Shown here one piece after another: positions 25,826 through 34,339 of a stretch of DNA of 54,794 nt. This stretch comes from Lactiplantibacillus dongliensis (GTDB lineage: Bacteria; Bacillota; Bacilli; Lactobacillales; Lactobacillaceae), in the NCBI RefSeq assembly GCF_005405105.1, contig NZ_BJDK01000023.1, positions 1 through 54,794 on the forward strand, given 5' to 3'. Made by a program: the position numbers and the translations under genes. Position 1 is the stretch's first letter; every line of letters starts with the position of its first letter. The notes beneath the pieces are model-generated. The model saw only the letters and a list, made by a program, of their open reading frames with translations. It ran no database searches and had not been told where the DNA came from.

Positions 25826-27829
25826 ATGAAGACATATTTTCAACGGATTGGGCAATCTTTAATGTTGCCGATTGCGACGTTACCCGCCGCAGCAATTCTA
25901 GTCGGGATTGGTAACTATTTACCAAAGGCTTGGATTTTATCACGATTCTTAATCAACGGCGGTGACGTCGTTTTAAATAATTTAGCCTTATTGTTTGCGG
26001 TCGGCTTAGCGGTTGGCATGTCGGCGAATAAGGATGGGGCGGCAGCGATTGCCGGGGTTGTGGCCTACTTAGTGCCAACGACGATGCTGACGCCAACTGG
26101 TGCAATCGGGTTAGCAAACTTGTTAGCTGTGAAGACGACTGCTATTAAATCAGCGTTTAGTGCGATTACGGGGAATGTATTGATTGGGATTTGTGCCGGC
26201 TTAATTGCCGCGGCCCTTTACAATAAGTTCCATGAAGTAAAATTACCGATGGCGTTGTCCTTCTTTAGTGGGAAGCGGTTAGTGCCAATTTTAGCGGCAT
26301 TTGTCATGTTGATTTTTACCGCAGTGATGTATTTTGTTTGGCCGTTCTTCTATGATGCCATCGTGTTATTTGCCACGAGCATTTCAAAACTAGGCTTTGT
26401 TGGGGCTGGATTATACGGCTTTTTCAACCGGTTATTGATTCCAACTGGCTTGCACCATGCGTTGAATTCAGTATTCTGGTTCAATGTCGCTGGGATTAAT
26501 GATATTGGAAATTTCTGGGCCAGCAAGGGGATCAAAGGGATTACCGGGATGTATGAAGCCGGCTTCTTCCCGATCATGATGTTCGGGTTACCCGCGGGAG
26601 CCTACGCGATTTATCGCAATGCGTTACCAGAACGGAAAAAAGAAACGGGATCATTAATGTTGGCGGGGGCCTTTGCCTCCTTCTTTACCGGCGTCACTGA
26701 ACCCTTGGAGTTCTCATTTATGTTTGTCGCTTGGCCATTATACGTGTTGCACGCTGTTTTTATGGGCTTATCATTGGGCTTTGCAGCTTTGATGCACTGG
26801 ACAGCAAGCTTTTCATTTAGTGGCGGGTTAGTCGATTATTTATTAAGTTTCCGAATGCCACTAGCCAATCAGCCTTACATGTTGATCGTGCAAGGGATTA
26901 TAATGGCCGGTATTTATTATTTTGGATTTGATTTTGCTATTAAAAAATTTGATTTAAAGACGCCAGGTCGCGAACCACTTGCAGAACCCGCTGAAGACGC
27001 GCCTGCAGTGGCAACAGCTGACAGTGACGATAAGTATATGAAGCAAGCTAAACGTATCTATGCAGCGATTGGCGGGCACGATAATATTAGTGTCATTAAC
27101 AATTGTACGACGCGGCTGCGGCTGCAATTAAAAGATACCGGTAAAGTGGATCAAGCTGCCGTTAAAGCAGCGGGCGTGCCCGGATTAAATATCTTGGATG
27201 TGCATAACATTCATATTGTGATTGGAACGGAAGTGCAATTCGTAGCCGAAGCCTTACAACAATTAGACGATGGTCGTGTGAGTGCATCACCACAACCGGA
27301 ATTAGCTTTAGCTGGTGCTGCTGAATCCACTGGTACCACCGCGACAGTTGAACAACCAAGTGTCGCGACCGTTGCTAAAACAACGATCTTGCATGCACCG
27401 GCGACTGGTGAACTCATGCCAATTAGTGACGTCGCTGATGATACGTTTGCCCAAAAACTGTTGGGGGATGGCTTTGCGGTTGAACCAAACAACAATGAAG
27501 TGGTCGCACCAGTGAGTGGTGAAGTGACCAGTATCTTCCCAACTAAGCATGCGCTTGGTCTGAAGACGGCCTCAGGGTTAGAGATTTTGCTTCATATGGG
27601 GATTAACACGGTTGAAATGAATGGGACGCCATTTGACTTGCACGTGGCGACCGGTGATCAGATTGCTGCTGGTAGTGCGATTGCCACAGTTGATCTGGAT
27701 GCTATTAAAGCGGCAGGAAAAGCGACAACGATGATGGTCGTTATCACGAATATGGATCAAGTTGAACACTTTGAAATGAACCAAACTAAGACGGTTGCCG
27801 CCGGTGATATTATCGGGGCAGCGGAATAA
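25826..27829 (+). CDS. nagE: PTS N-acetylglucosamine-type permease, EIICBA
   Basis: This 667-aa three-domain permease has a membrane IIC (1-375), IIB (~405-480, phosphorylated Cys427 in NNCTTRLRL), an Ala/Pro linker and IIA (~515-660, active His590 in EILLHMG). The IIC N-terminus YFQRIGQSLMLPIATLPAAAIL and the domain order C-B-A resemble NagE more than PtsG. It imports and phosphorylates the sugar with phosphate from HPr. GlcNAc is the best guess; glucose or GalNAc remain possible. CAGGGAG precedes ATG 25826. A strong terminator follows. Confidence 0.85.
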   Translation: MKTYFQRIGQSLMLPIATLPAAAILVGIGNYLPKAWILSRFLINGGDVVLNNLALLFAVGLAVGMSANKDGAAAIAGVVAYLVPTTMLTPTGAIGLANLLAVKTTAIKSAFSAITGNVLIGICAGLIAAALYNKFHEVKLPMALSFFSGKRLVPILAAFVMLIFTAVMYFVWPFFYDAIVLFATSISKLGFVGAGLYGFFNRLLIPTGLHHALNSVFWFNVAGINDIGNFWASKGIKGITGMYEAGFFPIMMFGLPAGAYAIYRNALPERKKETGSLMLAGAFASFFTGVTEPLEFSFMFVAWPLYVLHAVFMGLSLGFAALMHWTASFSFSGGLVDYLLSFRMPLANQPYMLIVQGIIMAGIYYFGFDFAIKKFDLKTPGREPLAEPAEDAPAVATADSDDKYMKQAKRIYAAIGGHDNISVINNCTTRLRLQLKDTGKVDQAAVKAAGVPGLNILDVHNIHIVIGTEVQFVAEALQQLDDGRVSASPQPELALAGAAESTGTTATVEQPSVATVAKTTILHAPATGELMPISDVADDTFAQKLLGDGFAVEPNNNEVVAPVSGEVTSIFPTKHALGLKTASGLEILLHMGINTVEMNGTPFDLHVATGDQIAAGSAIATVDLDAIKAAGKATTMMVVITNMDQVEHFEMNQTKTVAAGDIIGAAE

Positions 27830-27838
27830 GATGATTGA

Positions 27839-27877
27839 CTCAGCGTTAGCGTGGTGACACGTTAGCGCTGATTTTTT
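27839..27877 (+). terminator. Terminator of the PTS IICBA gene
   Basis: CAGCGTTAGCGTG pairs with CACGTTAGCGCTG, followed by six T. Confidence 0.9.
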
Positions 27878-27891
27878 GTAGTTGGATTAAG

Positions 27892-28036
27892 TTGCCACTC
27901 TGGTTGGCCCAGCATCGGCTGGAACGTGGTGGCCACGTTTTTGAGCCATGGTGCGGTCTCGCAAGCCGGGCTTTATCTAAGTCGAAACCCGATAAACGAC
28001 ACTACTGAGCCAATTCTGGGTCGCCCGTCGTTAACT
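27892..28036 (+). repeat. R1 structured repeat, copy G (eroded)
   Basis: The element starts GCCACTCTGGTTGGCCCAGCATCGGCT and ends AGCCAATTCTGGGTCGCC, the outer stem of R1. The inner hairpins are shortened (GAG/CTC only; TTTATC with GATAAA). No other feature is seen between 28037 and 28214. Confidence 0.78.
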
Positions 28037-28214
28037 AACACATATTTTGGAATAAGATTGTTAAGTCATAGGGAGTGGGGTATTATAAGAATAATGATTT
28101 ACGGGTACATTAAGAAGCTGGTTGTTCAGGCCAGATATAAAGCTGATTGTGAGTCAAGATTGGCACAATGAGCATTAATTAATTTGTGAGACGTTAGATT
28201 TGGAGGGGACTTTC

Positions 28215-28415
28215 GTGCAACTGTTCGGTGACATCGTGGTATTTATTTATCTTATGTTAGCGTTATGTGTGGGCGTTTACCATTTATTGAAGCATGTCCA
28301 TAATCATAGTGGTTGGGTCCTAGTGACTGCGGATACGACTTTAACGGTTGCGACGATGCCAATGTTATTTATCTTTGGCATGTTAGTGTTGACGGATTTG
28401 CAGTTGTTGAGCTGA
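28215..28415 (+). CDS. Small membrane protein, 66 aa
   Basis: GTG 28215 follows GGAGGGGAC by about 6 bases. The product has two hydrophobic segments (about 5-25 and 36-62) and an HLLKHVHNHS linker between them. I do not recognise a family. It stands alone between two R1 repeats and has no clear terminator. Confidence 0.65.
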   Translation: MQLFGDIVVFIYLMLALCVGVYHLLKHVHNHSGWVLVTADTTLTVATMPMLFIFGMLVLTDLQLLS

Positions 28416-28436
28416 GGAAAGCTTTAGGGTGCATTT

Positions 28437-28834
28437 TATACGCTTGGTGCTAGTTGGTTTAAATTGTCACTCTGGTTGGTCCAGAATCGGCTGGAACGTG
28501 GTGGCCACGTTTGTGAGCCGAAGAGCGGTCTCACAAGCCGGGCTTTGACTAACCCGGAAAAATCACCGGCTAAGTCAAACGACACCACTGAGCCAATTCT
28601 GGCCTGCCCGCCGTTAGTTAGTCGATATTTATAAAATGTTCAATCAACATATTTAGCCGAGAGGTTGGTTCCTAAAATGTTCAGCCGTGTCGTTGGCCTT
28701 AGTGCGAGTGGTCTGCTCGGAACTTAGGCCACGGCCAGTTTTGAAGACCGCGCTTTGGCTTCAAAATGGCCCATGGCGTTCCAGCGTTTTAGGAACCAAC
28801 CGGCAGGCGGCAATTTTAGCTATCACCAAGCGTA
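28437..28834 (+). repeat. R1 structured repeat, copy H (full composite, ~400 bp)
   Basis: The left end TATACGCTTGGTGCTAGTTGG and right end ...TATCACCAAGCGTA form terminal inverted repeats. The first lobe holds TTGTGAG/CTCACAA (28511-28517/28530-28536) and TTTGACT/AGTCAAA with CCGG/CCGG. The second lobe is closed by GGTTGGTTCCTAAAAT with GTTTTAGGAACCAACC and holds TTTTGAAG/CTTCAAAA (28739-28746/28759-28766). This is the longest copy and appears to be the parent form of copies B and D. Confidence 0.82.
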
Positions 28835-28865
28835 ATCTACTATATAAAGTTCAACAATGTAAAGA

Positions 28866-28904
28866 AAGACCCGGATTAACATTAACTTGTTAATCCGGGC
28901 TTTT
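28866..28904 (-). terminator. Terminator of the VOC protein gene
   Basis: CCCGGATTAAC pairs with GTTAATCCGGG just downstream of the minus-strand gene. Confidence 0.8.
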
Positions 28905-28906
28905 GC

Positions 28907-29287
28907 TTACTTGTAATTACTAATCTCAATCAAATTATTATCAGGGTCACGTACATATAAGGAAGTTAACTGGCCGTGCGCCCCAGTTCGTTCAACTGGA
29001 CCTGCCACGACGTCCACAAAGTAACTCTTTAAATGATGTTGAATCACCTCAATATCATCACGCGCAATCAAGCATAAGTCAGCGCTACCTGGCGTTGGCT
29101 TAGCCGCAATTGGCGTATGTGGTTCGTCAATCGTTTGAAAATTAATTTTTTGTTTACCGACGAGGACTGCTTTACGGTCACCATCAAAAGTGATGATGGG
29201 TAAATCAAAGACTTCATGGTAGAACCGGAGTGACCGGGCGATGTCGGTGACGGTTAGAACGATATGATCAATGTCGCGAATATTCAC
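28907..29287 (-). CDS. VOC (glyoxalase/bleomycin resistance) family protein
   Basis: This 126-aa single-VOC-domain protein has the IDHIVLTVTDIARSLRFYHEVF N-terminal beta-alpha unit and a C-terminal RDPDNNLIEIS metal-ligand strand. The substrate is unknown; relatives in lactobacilli are annotated virulence-type or glyoxalase-like proteins. GTG 29287 is 9 bases after AAAGGA and gives the usual N-terminus. An upstream in-frame ATG (29305) overlaps that site and is less likely. It is divergent to the GNAT gene. Confidence 0.82.
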   Translation of the reverse strand: MNIRDIDHIVLTVTDIARSLRFYHEVFDLPIITFDGDRKAVLVGKQKINFQTIDEPHTPIAAKPTPGSADLCLIARDDIEVIQHHLKSYFVDVVAGPVERTGAHGQLTSLYVRDPDNNLIEISNYK

Positions 29288-29402
29288 AGACTCAAATCCT
29301 TTCAAAATGAATTCGGTTACTAGTATACCACGGGGTTCGTGAATTTTGACATCGTCGACGATTCATAGTAAGGTATTAATTACTAAGATAGGAGGACTAT
29401 TT

Positions 29403-29990
29403 GTGATAACGATTCGACCAGCTGATCAGGATGACGCGGGCCAGATAGCACCGCTAATTAATATGATCTTTGATGAAATGCAACTTGAGGAACTAGACGA
29501 CATTCCAGAACCTGACTTAGAGCAGGCCATTACTGCCGCATACCGGACACCAGCTTATTTGTCCGATATGGCAACGACGGTAGTGGCCGAGGCCGATGGT
29601 CAAGTGGTCGGGGTGGCATTTGGTTACCCTGACAAAAATGAAGATGCCGTTGATGACGTGTTAGCGCAGGTCACGGCGGATAACGATGCGTTTGGCTCAG
29701 CGTTTGAAGCTGAAGCAGAAAGTTATGAGCACGAATGGTACTTGGATTCGATTGCGGTTGATCCCAATTATCAAGGCCACGGGATTGGGGGGCGCTTATT
29801 AGCAGCCTTACCAAAGTATGCACGCCAAGCCGGCCAAAAGCGGATTGGGTTGAATGTGGATATGGCTAATCCCGGTGCTAAGAAGTTATACGACCGTCAC
29901 GATTACGAAACGGTCGGGATCAAGCCAATTGGTGATCATATGTATTTCCATATGCAGTATGAGTTAGATAAAGAGTTAGTCATGGCATAG
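29403..29990 (+). CDS. GNAT family N-acetyltransferase
   Basis: This 195-aa acetyltransferase has the acetyl-CoA loop in DSIAVDPNYQGHGIGGRLL (motif A, ~117-136) and NPGAKKLYDRHDYETVG (motif B) near the C-terminus. The acceptor substrate is unknown. GTG 29403 follows AGGAGG by 7 bases. It is followed by a terminator. Confidence 0.88.
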   Translation: MITIRPADQDDAGQIAPLINMIFDEMQLEELDDIPEPDLEQAITAAYRTPAYLSDMATTVVAEADGQVVGVAFGYPDKNEDAVDDVLAQVTADNDAFGSAFEAEAESYEHEWYLDSIAVDPNYQGHGIGGRLLAALPKYARQAGQKRIGLNVDMANPGAKKLYDRHDYETVGIKPIGDHMYFHMQYELDKELVMA

Positions 29991-30012
29991 CGTCACCTAA
30001 GTCTTTAATTGA

Positions 30013-30044
30013 CAGGCCTCGTTGGAATCGACGGGGCCTGTTTT
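30013..30044 (+). terminator. Terminator after the GNAT gene
   Basis: CAGGCCTCGT pairs with ACGGGGCCTG (G-T and one bulge), followed by TTTT. Confidence 0.75.
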
Positions 30045-30079
30045 GCAGAGTTAATTAATGAAAGTAGGATGAAAACAAG

Positions 30080-31633
30080 ATGGCTTTACTAGAAGTAACC
30101 GACCTCTCGCAAAGTTTCGCTGATCGTAAACTTTACGAAGACGCAAACTTTACGTTAGAACGGGCCGATCACATGGGCATTGTCGGTCAGAACGGGGCTG
30201 GCAAGAGTACCTTAATCAAGATTTTAACGGGGCAGATTTTACCCTTAGAAGGACAAATCAAATGGCAACAGCATATTCGGACCGGTTATTTAGACCAATA
30301 TGCGGACATTCCAGCCGGGATGACCCTGTATGATTTTCTGAAAACTGCCTTTCAACGGTTATATGATTTGGATGCTAAAATGCAACAATATTACGCTGAC
30401 TATGCCGAATCAATGGATGATACGTTGTTAGAAAAGGCCGGCCGGATTCAAGAAACATTGGAAGCCAATGACTTTTACGATATCGAAACGGCGATGGAAC
30501 GGGTTATTACTGGGCTAGGCTTGGATGAAATCGGGCGTGACCATGTCATTAGTGAAATGTCTGGTGGCCAACGGTCGAAGATTATCCTGGCCAAATTATT
30601 GCTGGAAGATCCAGATGTCATTATCTTAGATGAACCAACCAACTATTTGGATACGGCGCACATCGCGTGGTTAGTCGATTATTTGAATGGGTTTGAAGGG
30701 GCGGTCATGGTTATTTCCCATGATTACGACTTCTTGCAACAAGTCACGAACTGTATTTGCGACGTGGCTTTTGGCAAAATCATCAAGTATCGTGGCGACT
30801 TTAAGTCTGCGATGCGCCAAAAAGAAGCCCGTAAGGAAGCTCAATTAAAGGCCTTCGAAAAGCAACAAGTTGTAATTGATAAGGCTGAAAAGTTCATTCG
30901 TAAGAATAAGGCCGGCTCGAAGTCAACGATGGCCAAGTCACGGGAAAAGATGCTGTCGCATTTGGATCGGGTCGATCCACCGAGCGAAAATGCGCATGCC
31001 AAGTTCTCGTTCCCATACTTAGATACGGGCTCACAGAATGCCTTGACGGTGAAACATTTATCAGTCGGCTATGGCAAGCCATTGTTGGCACCGGTCACCT
31101 TTACGATGACGGGTGGCGAAAAGTTAGCCTTTAAAGGGTTTAACGGGGTTGGTAAGTCAACCTTGATTAAATCAATTCTGGGCGTGATTCCGTCACTGGG
31201 CGGAACCTCAAACTTCTCACCATCGGCTAAGATTAACTATTTCAACCAAGACTTGGAATGGGATAATCCACAATTAACGCCATTGGATACGATTCAAGAA
31301 ATGTATCCAACGATGCTGCCAAAGACGATTCGGACGAAGTTAGCGAAGTGTGGGATTAACGCCGCTAACGCGATGAAGCCGATGCATCTATTGAGTGGTG
31401 GGGAACAGACTAAGGTTAAGTTGGCACTATTGGAACTGGTGCCTAGCAACTTCTTAATCATGGACGAACCAACCAATCACTTGGATGATGAAACCAAGGA
31501 AGGCTTGAAGAAAGCCTTACAAGAATTCCCTGGTAATTTGATTCTAGTTAGTCATGAAAGTAGTTTTGTGGATGGCTGGATTAATAAACAATTGAACGTT
31601 GAAAAGTTGAGCTTAAAAGATCGGCAAGACTAG
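30080..31633 (+). CDS. ABC-F family ATPase
   Basis: This 517-aa soluble protein has two ABC cassettes and no membrane domain: Walker A GQNGAGKST (~35) and GFNGVGKST (~355), signatures MSGGQRSK and LSGGEQTK, and DEPTNYLD/DEPTNHLD. An interdomain linker rich in Lys and Arg (~250-310) is typical of translation-factor or ribosome-protection ABC-F proteins. It resembles housekeeping YbiT/Uup-like members; no drug resistance is implied. It is monocistronic, ending at the 31642 hairpin. Confidence 0.9.
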   Translation: MALLEVTDLSQSFADRKLYEDANFTLERADHMGIVGQNGAGKSTLIKILTGQILPLEGQIKWQQHIRTGYLDQYADIPAGMTLYDFLKTAFQRLYDLDAKMQQYYADYAESMDDTLLEKAGRIQETLEANDFYDIETAMERVITGLGLDEIGRDHVISEMSGGQRSKIILAKLLLEDPDVIILDEPTNYLDTAHIAWLVDYLNGFEGAVMVISHDYDFLQQVTNCICDVAFGKIIKYRGDFKSAMRQKEARKEAQLKAFEKQQVVIDKAEKFIRKNKAGSKSTMAKSREKMLSHLDRVDPPSENAHAKFSFPYLDTGSQNALTVKHLSVGYGKPLLAPVTFTMTGGEKLAFKGFNGVGKSTLIKSILGVIPSLGGTSNFSPSAKINYFNQDLEWDNPQLTPLDTIQEMYPTMLPKTIRTKLAKCGINAANAMKPMHLLSGGEQTKVKLALLELVPSNFLIMDEPTNHLDDETKEGLKKALQEFPGNLILVSHESSFVDGWINKQLNVEKLSLKDRQD

Positions 31634-31641
31634 TTAACTGA

Positions 31642-31677
31642 TAAACCACCTATGATGCGATTTGTAGGTGGTTTTTA
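31642..31677 (+). terminator. Terminator of the ABC-F gene
   Basis: AACCACCTA pairs with TAGGTGGTT, followed by TTT. A close duplicate lies at 34233-34268. Confidence 0.85.
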
Positions 31678-31700
31678 TTTGGCCTAACGTTGACGAAGTG
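31642..31700 (+). repeat. Left direct repeat flanking the TetR/MFS cassette
   Basis: These ~58 bases, including the ABC-F terminator, are repeated at 34233-34290 with about six differences and one single-base gap. Confidence 0.85.
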
Positions 31701-31712
31701 TAGTTAGTGAAT

Positions 31713-32309
31713 CTAGTAGGATTCTCTAGCTGCATTTTTTTTAAATGCGACAACTTTTAAGTCTGTCTTTTTTAAGGTGAGTAATAGGTTGTTGGCGATT
31801 TCTTCCGGTGGGACCGGGTCAGCGTGTGCTAACCAGTCATTGATAACGCTCCAATAGCCGCCCAACATAAAGGTCATTAAAAGGTTGATCTGCTCAGTAC
31901 TATCCGAATGGTGCCATGGCGCATCGAATTCTTGATATAACTGAGGAGCTTGTGCCATCACTAACGGTAATCTAGGCATAAAAAGATTCTGTTTGATGAG
32001 TAGTTGCAGTCGTTCTCGGTGTTGCCACATGAAACGGAAAAAGAGGACCACAATGTCATCAAAGGTCACCATTTTAGGATTAAGTTCCTGAAGTGCCTTA
32101 GCATAACTCGTTAAAAACTGTTGACTCAAATCATTTAAAATAGCAGGTTTATCTTTAAAAAAACGATAAAAAGTTCGACGAGAAAGCTGGGCTTGATCAG
32201 TAATTGCCTTAACCGTCAGCGTTTCGTAGTCTTGTTGTGCTAGTAACTCGAAGAAAGCATCAATAATCCAAGTCCGTGATTGTTGAGCAAGTTTAGCGTG
32301 ACCATCCAT
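31713..32309 (-). CDS. TetR family transcriptional regulator
   Basis: This 198-aa repressor has an N-terminal helix-turn-helix (TVKAITDQAQLSRRTFYRFFKDK, ~27-49) and a variable all-alpha ligand domain. The start is ATG 32309, 10 bases after AGGAGG; longer in-frame starts upstream lack a site. It is divergent to an MFS drug-efflux gene, which is the expected target. Its codon use is more AT-rich than that of the flanking ABC-F gene. Confidence 0.88.
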   Translation of the reverse strand: MDGHAKLAQQSRTWIIDAFFELLAQQDYETLTVKAITDQAQLSRRTFYRFFKDKPAILNDLSQQFLTSYAKALQELNPKMVTFDDIVVLFFRFMWQHRERLQLLIKQNLFMPRLPLVMAQAPQLYQEFDAPWHHSDSTEQINLLMTFMLGGYWSVINDWLAHADPVPPEEIANNLLLTLKKTDLKVVAFKKNAARESY

Positions 32310-32410
32310 ATTTATGAAACCTCCTGTCACATTTTTGACCATCTGTAGCACTTGTTGATAATGACTCGACATTTTGATGACTGTAAGTATACTAGGTTTT
32401 GAAAGAAATA

Positions 32411-32443
32411 TCACAGCTGTGACAATCGAGATTTGCGCAAATC
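32411..32443 (+). promoter_or_regulatory. Paired palindromes, candidate TetR operators
   Basis: TCACAGCTGTGA (32411-32422) and GATTTGCGCAAATC (32430-32443) are perfect palindromes with centres 20 bases apart. They lie between a possible promoter (TCGACA, 16 bases, TATACT at 32388-32393) and the MFS start. Confidence 0.6.
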
Positions 32444-32475
32444 ATCGACTTTCAATCTGACTGGGGGTCATTGTG

Positions 32476-34200
32476 ATGAACAAACTGAAGACCGTTTTAC
32501 CCGTACTATTGATTGGTAACTTGCTTTGTATGATGGATGTCTCAATCATGACGATTGTTTTACCGAGGATTCAAAGTGCATTCAATGTAAGTCTGAATGA
32601 TTTATCTTGGGCATTAAATATTTATACGATTTTATTTGCAACGATGATTATTCCATTAGGCCGCTTGGCAGTACGCTTTGGACGTAATCGGATGGTTCTT
32701 CTTGGTTTAATTATCTTTAGTTTAGGATCATGGATGACCGGCAATGCCGTTAATTTACCATGGATGCTGGTGGGGCGAGCGATTCAGAGTATTGGTGCAG
32801 CTAGCATTATTCCGACGAGTATGGTAATTGGTTTAGAATTGAGCACTCAGGAAAATCGGAATAAGGTCGTGGCTATGTTAGCTGGTGTGCAAGGCTTAGC
32901 GGTGGCGCTTGGACCGAGTATAGGTGGGTTCGTTGCACAGTATTTTGGTTGGCGATGGGTTTTCTTAATGAATGTGCCACTGATTATCCTTGATATTATT
33001 ATTTTTGTGATTGTCTTACCATTGAGGCATGAAGCCACTCAGCCGACTAAAATTGATTGGTTGGGAGCTGGATTAATTATGGCAACATTATTTTGTTTAT
33101 CGATGGCGTTGATTAAAGGCTATACTTGGGGGTGGACTTCATTGGCAATCCTAGGATTAGCGGGGAGCGCGCTTCTTAGTTTCGTGGGGTTTATGATACG
33201 TGAACGGCGGGCAGCTACACCAATGATTGACTTGTCGTTGTTTAAAAGTCGTAATTTTGATGGTTCAGGTTTAGCATTGGTTTTATGCAACTTCTTCTTG
33301 GGGGCATTTGCAGCATTAATGCCGACATTATTAACCAAAGTGCATGGTGAAAGCGAACTTGATGCTGCTTTAAAAATTACGCCATATTCTTTAGCGGTTA
33401 TGTTGTCGGTAATCTTAACATCCTTGTTGGTCAAGCGATTGAATAATAAATTATTGGTGGGGGCTGGTTTCGCGATGATTGCGGGAAGTTATTGGTTGAT
33501 CACGCAATTACCGGTCGCTAATCAGTATACGTCATTAATTATTGGTGAAATTTTTCTTGGGATTGGTTATGGGTTAGTTGCGGCAACTGTGAATATTTTA
33601 GTGGTGGCAGATTTTCATGGCATCAAATTGACTGACTCACAAAGTGTTGCAAATGTTTTACGGCAAGTTGGCATGATTTTATCAATTGCGGTTTTTATGT
33701 CGATATTGAGCAATAATGTTCAAACCGCTAAAAATCAAACACTAATGTATAGTCGGCAAGCTGTTTCCCGGTTAAATGTTGCCCAAGTAGTTAAAAATAA
33801 AGTTAATCGGAAACTAGCTCGCAAATTTAAACAGGCAACTAATAGTAATAGCCAAGTCAATCAGCGTGTGACTTTCGAAGGGGTGACTGTTTCAAAGGCA
33901 CAGCGTCAACAAGTAGTTCAAAAGGCAACCCGCGCCGAATTGGATAAGGTTGCCATGTTACATCAAGTTCCGGTAACTATGATTCCAGCAGTGCAACGGC
34001 GTCAAGTGCAAGCAGCAGTGACAACTGTAATTAACCGAACTATTGATCATCGTGTACGGGTCACTAATCAACAATTAAGATTAGGAATTAAGCGAATCCG
34101 GCGGCGACTAGCATGGAATTTAAATGATGCTTTCCTAAAAACGTTCCAGATCATTATTCCATTGGCCTTGTTATCAATTCTTGTTGTTATTACTTTCTAG
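32476..34200 (+). CDS. MFS drug:H+ antiporter, DHA2 (14-TM) family
   Basis: This 574-aa exporter has the MMDVSIMTIVLPRI N-terminal segment, the motif-A RLAVRFGRNRMVLLG loop and the GPSIGGFV motif C of DHA2 pumps. Between the last two membrane segments there is a ~140-residue basic, Gln/Asn-rich loop (about 414-555), much longer than is usual for the family. The last segment is at the extreme C-terminus. GGGGGTC precedes ATG 32476. It is probably controlled by the divergent TetR. Confidence 0.88.
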   Translation: MNKLKTVLPVLLIGNLLCMMDVSIMTIVLPRIQSAFNVSLNDLSWALNIYTILFATMIIPLGRLAVRFGRNRMVLLGLIIFSLGSWMTGNAVNLPWMLVGRAIQSIGAASIIPTSMVIGLELSTQENRNKVVAMLAGVQGLAVALGPSIGGFVAQYFGWRWVFLMNVPLIILDIIIFVIVLPLRHEATQPTKIDWLGAGLIMATLFCLSMALIKGYTWGWTSLAILGLAGSALLSFVGFMIRERRAATPMIDLSLFKSRNFDGSGLALVLCNFFLGAFAALMPTLLTKVHGESELDAALKITPYSLAVMLSVILTSLLVKRLNNKLLVGAGFAMIAGSYWLITQLPVANQYTSLIIGEIFLGIGYGLVAATVNILVVADFHGIKLTDSQSVANVLRQVGMILSIAVFMSILSNNVQTAKNQTLMYSRQAVSRLNVAQVVKNKVNRKLARKFKQATNSNSQVNQRVTFEGVTVSKAQRQQVVQKATRAELDKVAMLHQVPVTMIPAVQRRQVQAAVTTVINRTIDHRVRVTNQQLRLGIKRIRRRLAWNLNDAFLKTFQIIIPLALLSILVVITF

Positions 34201-34232
34201 TTTCACAATCGAACTACAAAAAGATTGCTTAG

Positions 34233-34290
34233 TAAACCACCTATGATGCGATTCGTAGGTGGTTTTCATTTGGTCTAACATTAACGAGTG
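34233..34290 (+). repeat. Right direct repeat flanking the TetR/MFS cassette, with terminator
   Basis: This is a near-copy of 31642-31700, including the CCACCTA/TAGGTGG hairpin at 34237-34263, which serves as the MFS terminator. Confidence 0.85.
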
Positions 34291-34339
34291 GTATATTTAA
34301 TTTAATTAATCAGATTATTGAACTAAGGGGTTGGCGAGA

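Noticed and set aside
27926-28171. An 81-codon ORF
   Set aside because: It runs across the R1 repeat, has no ribosome site and carries no recognisable protein features.
28094-28171. A 25-codon ORF starting MIYGYIKK
   Set aside because: It has no ribosome binding site and no promoter that could be assigned with confidence.
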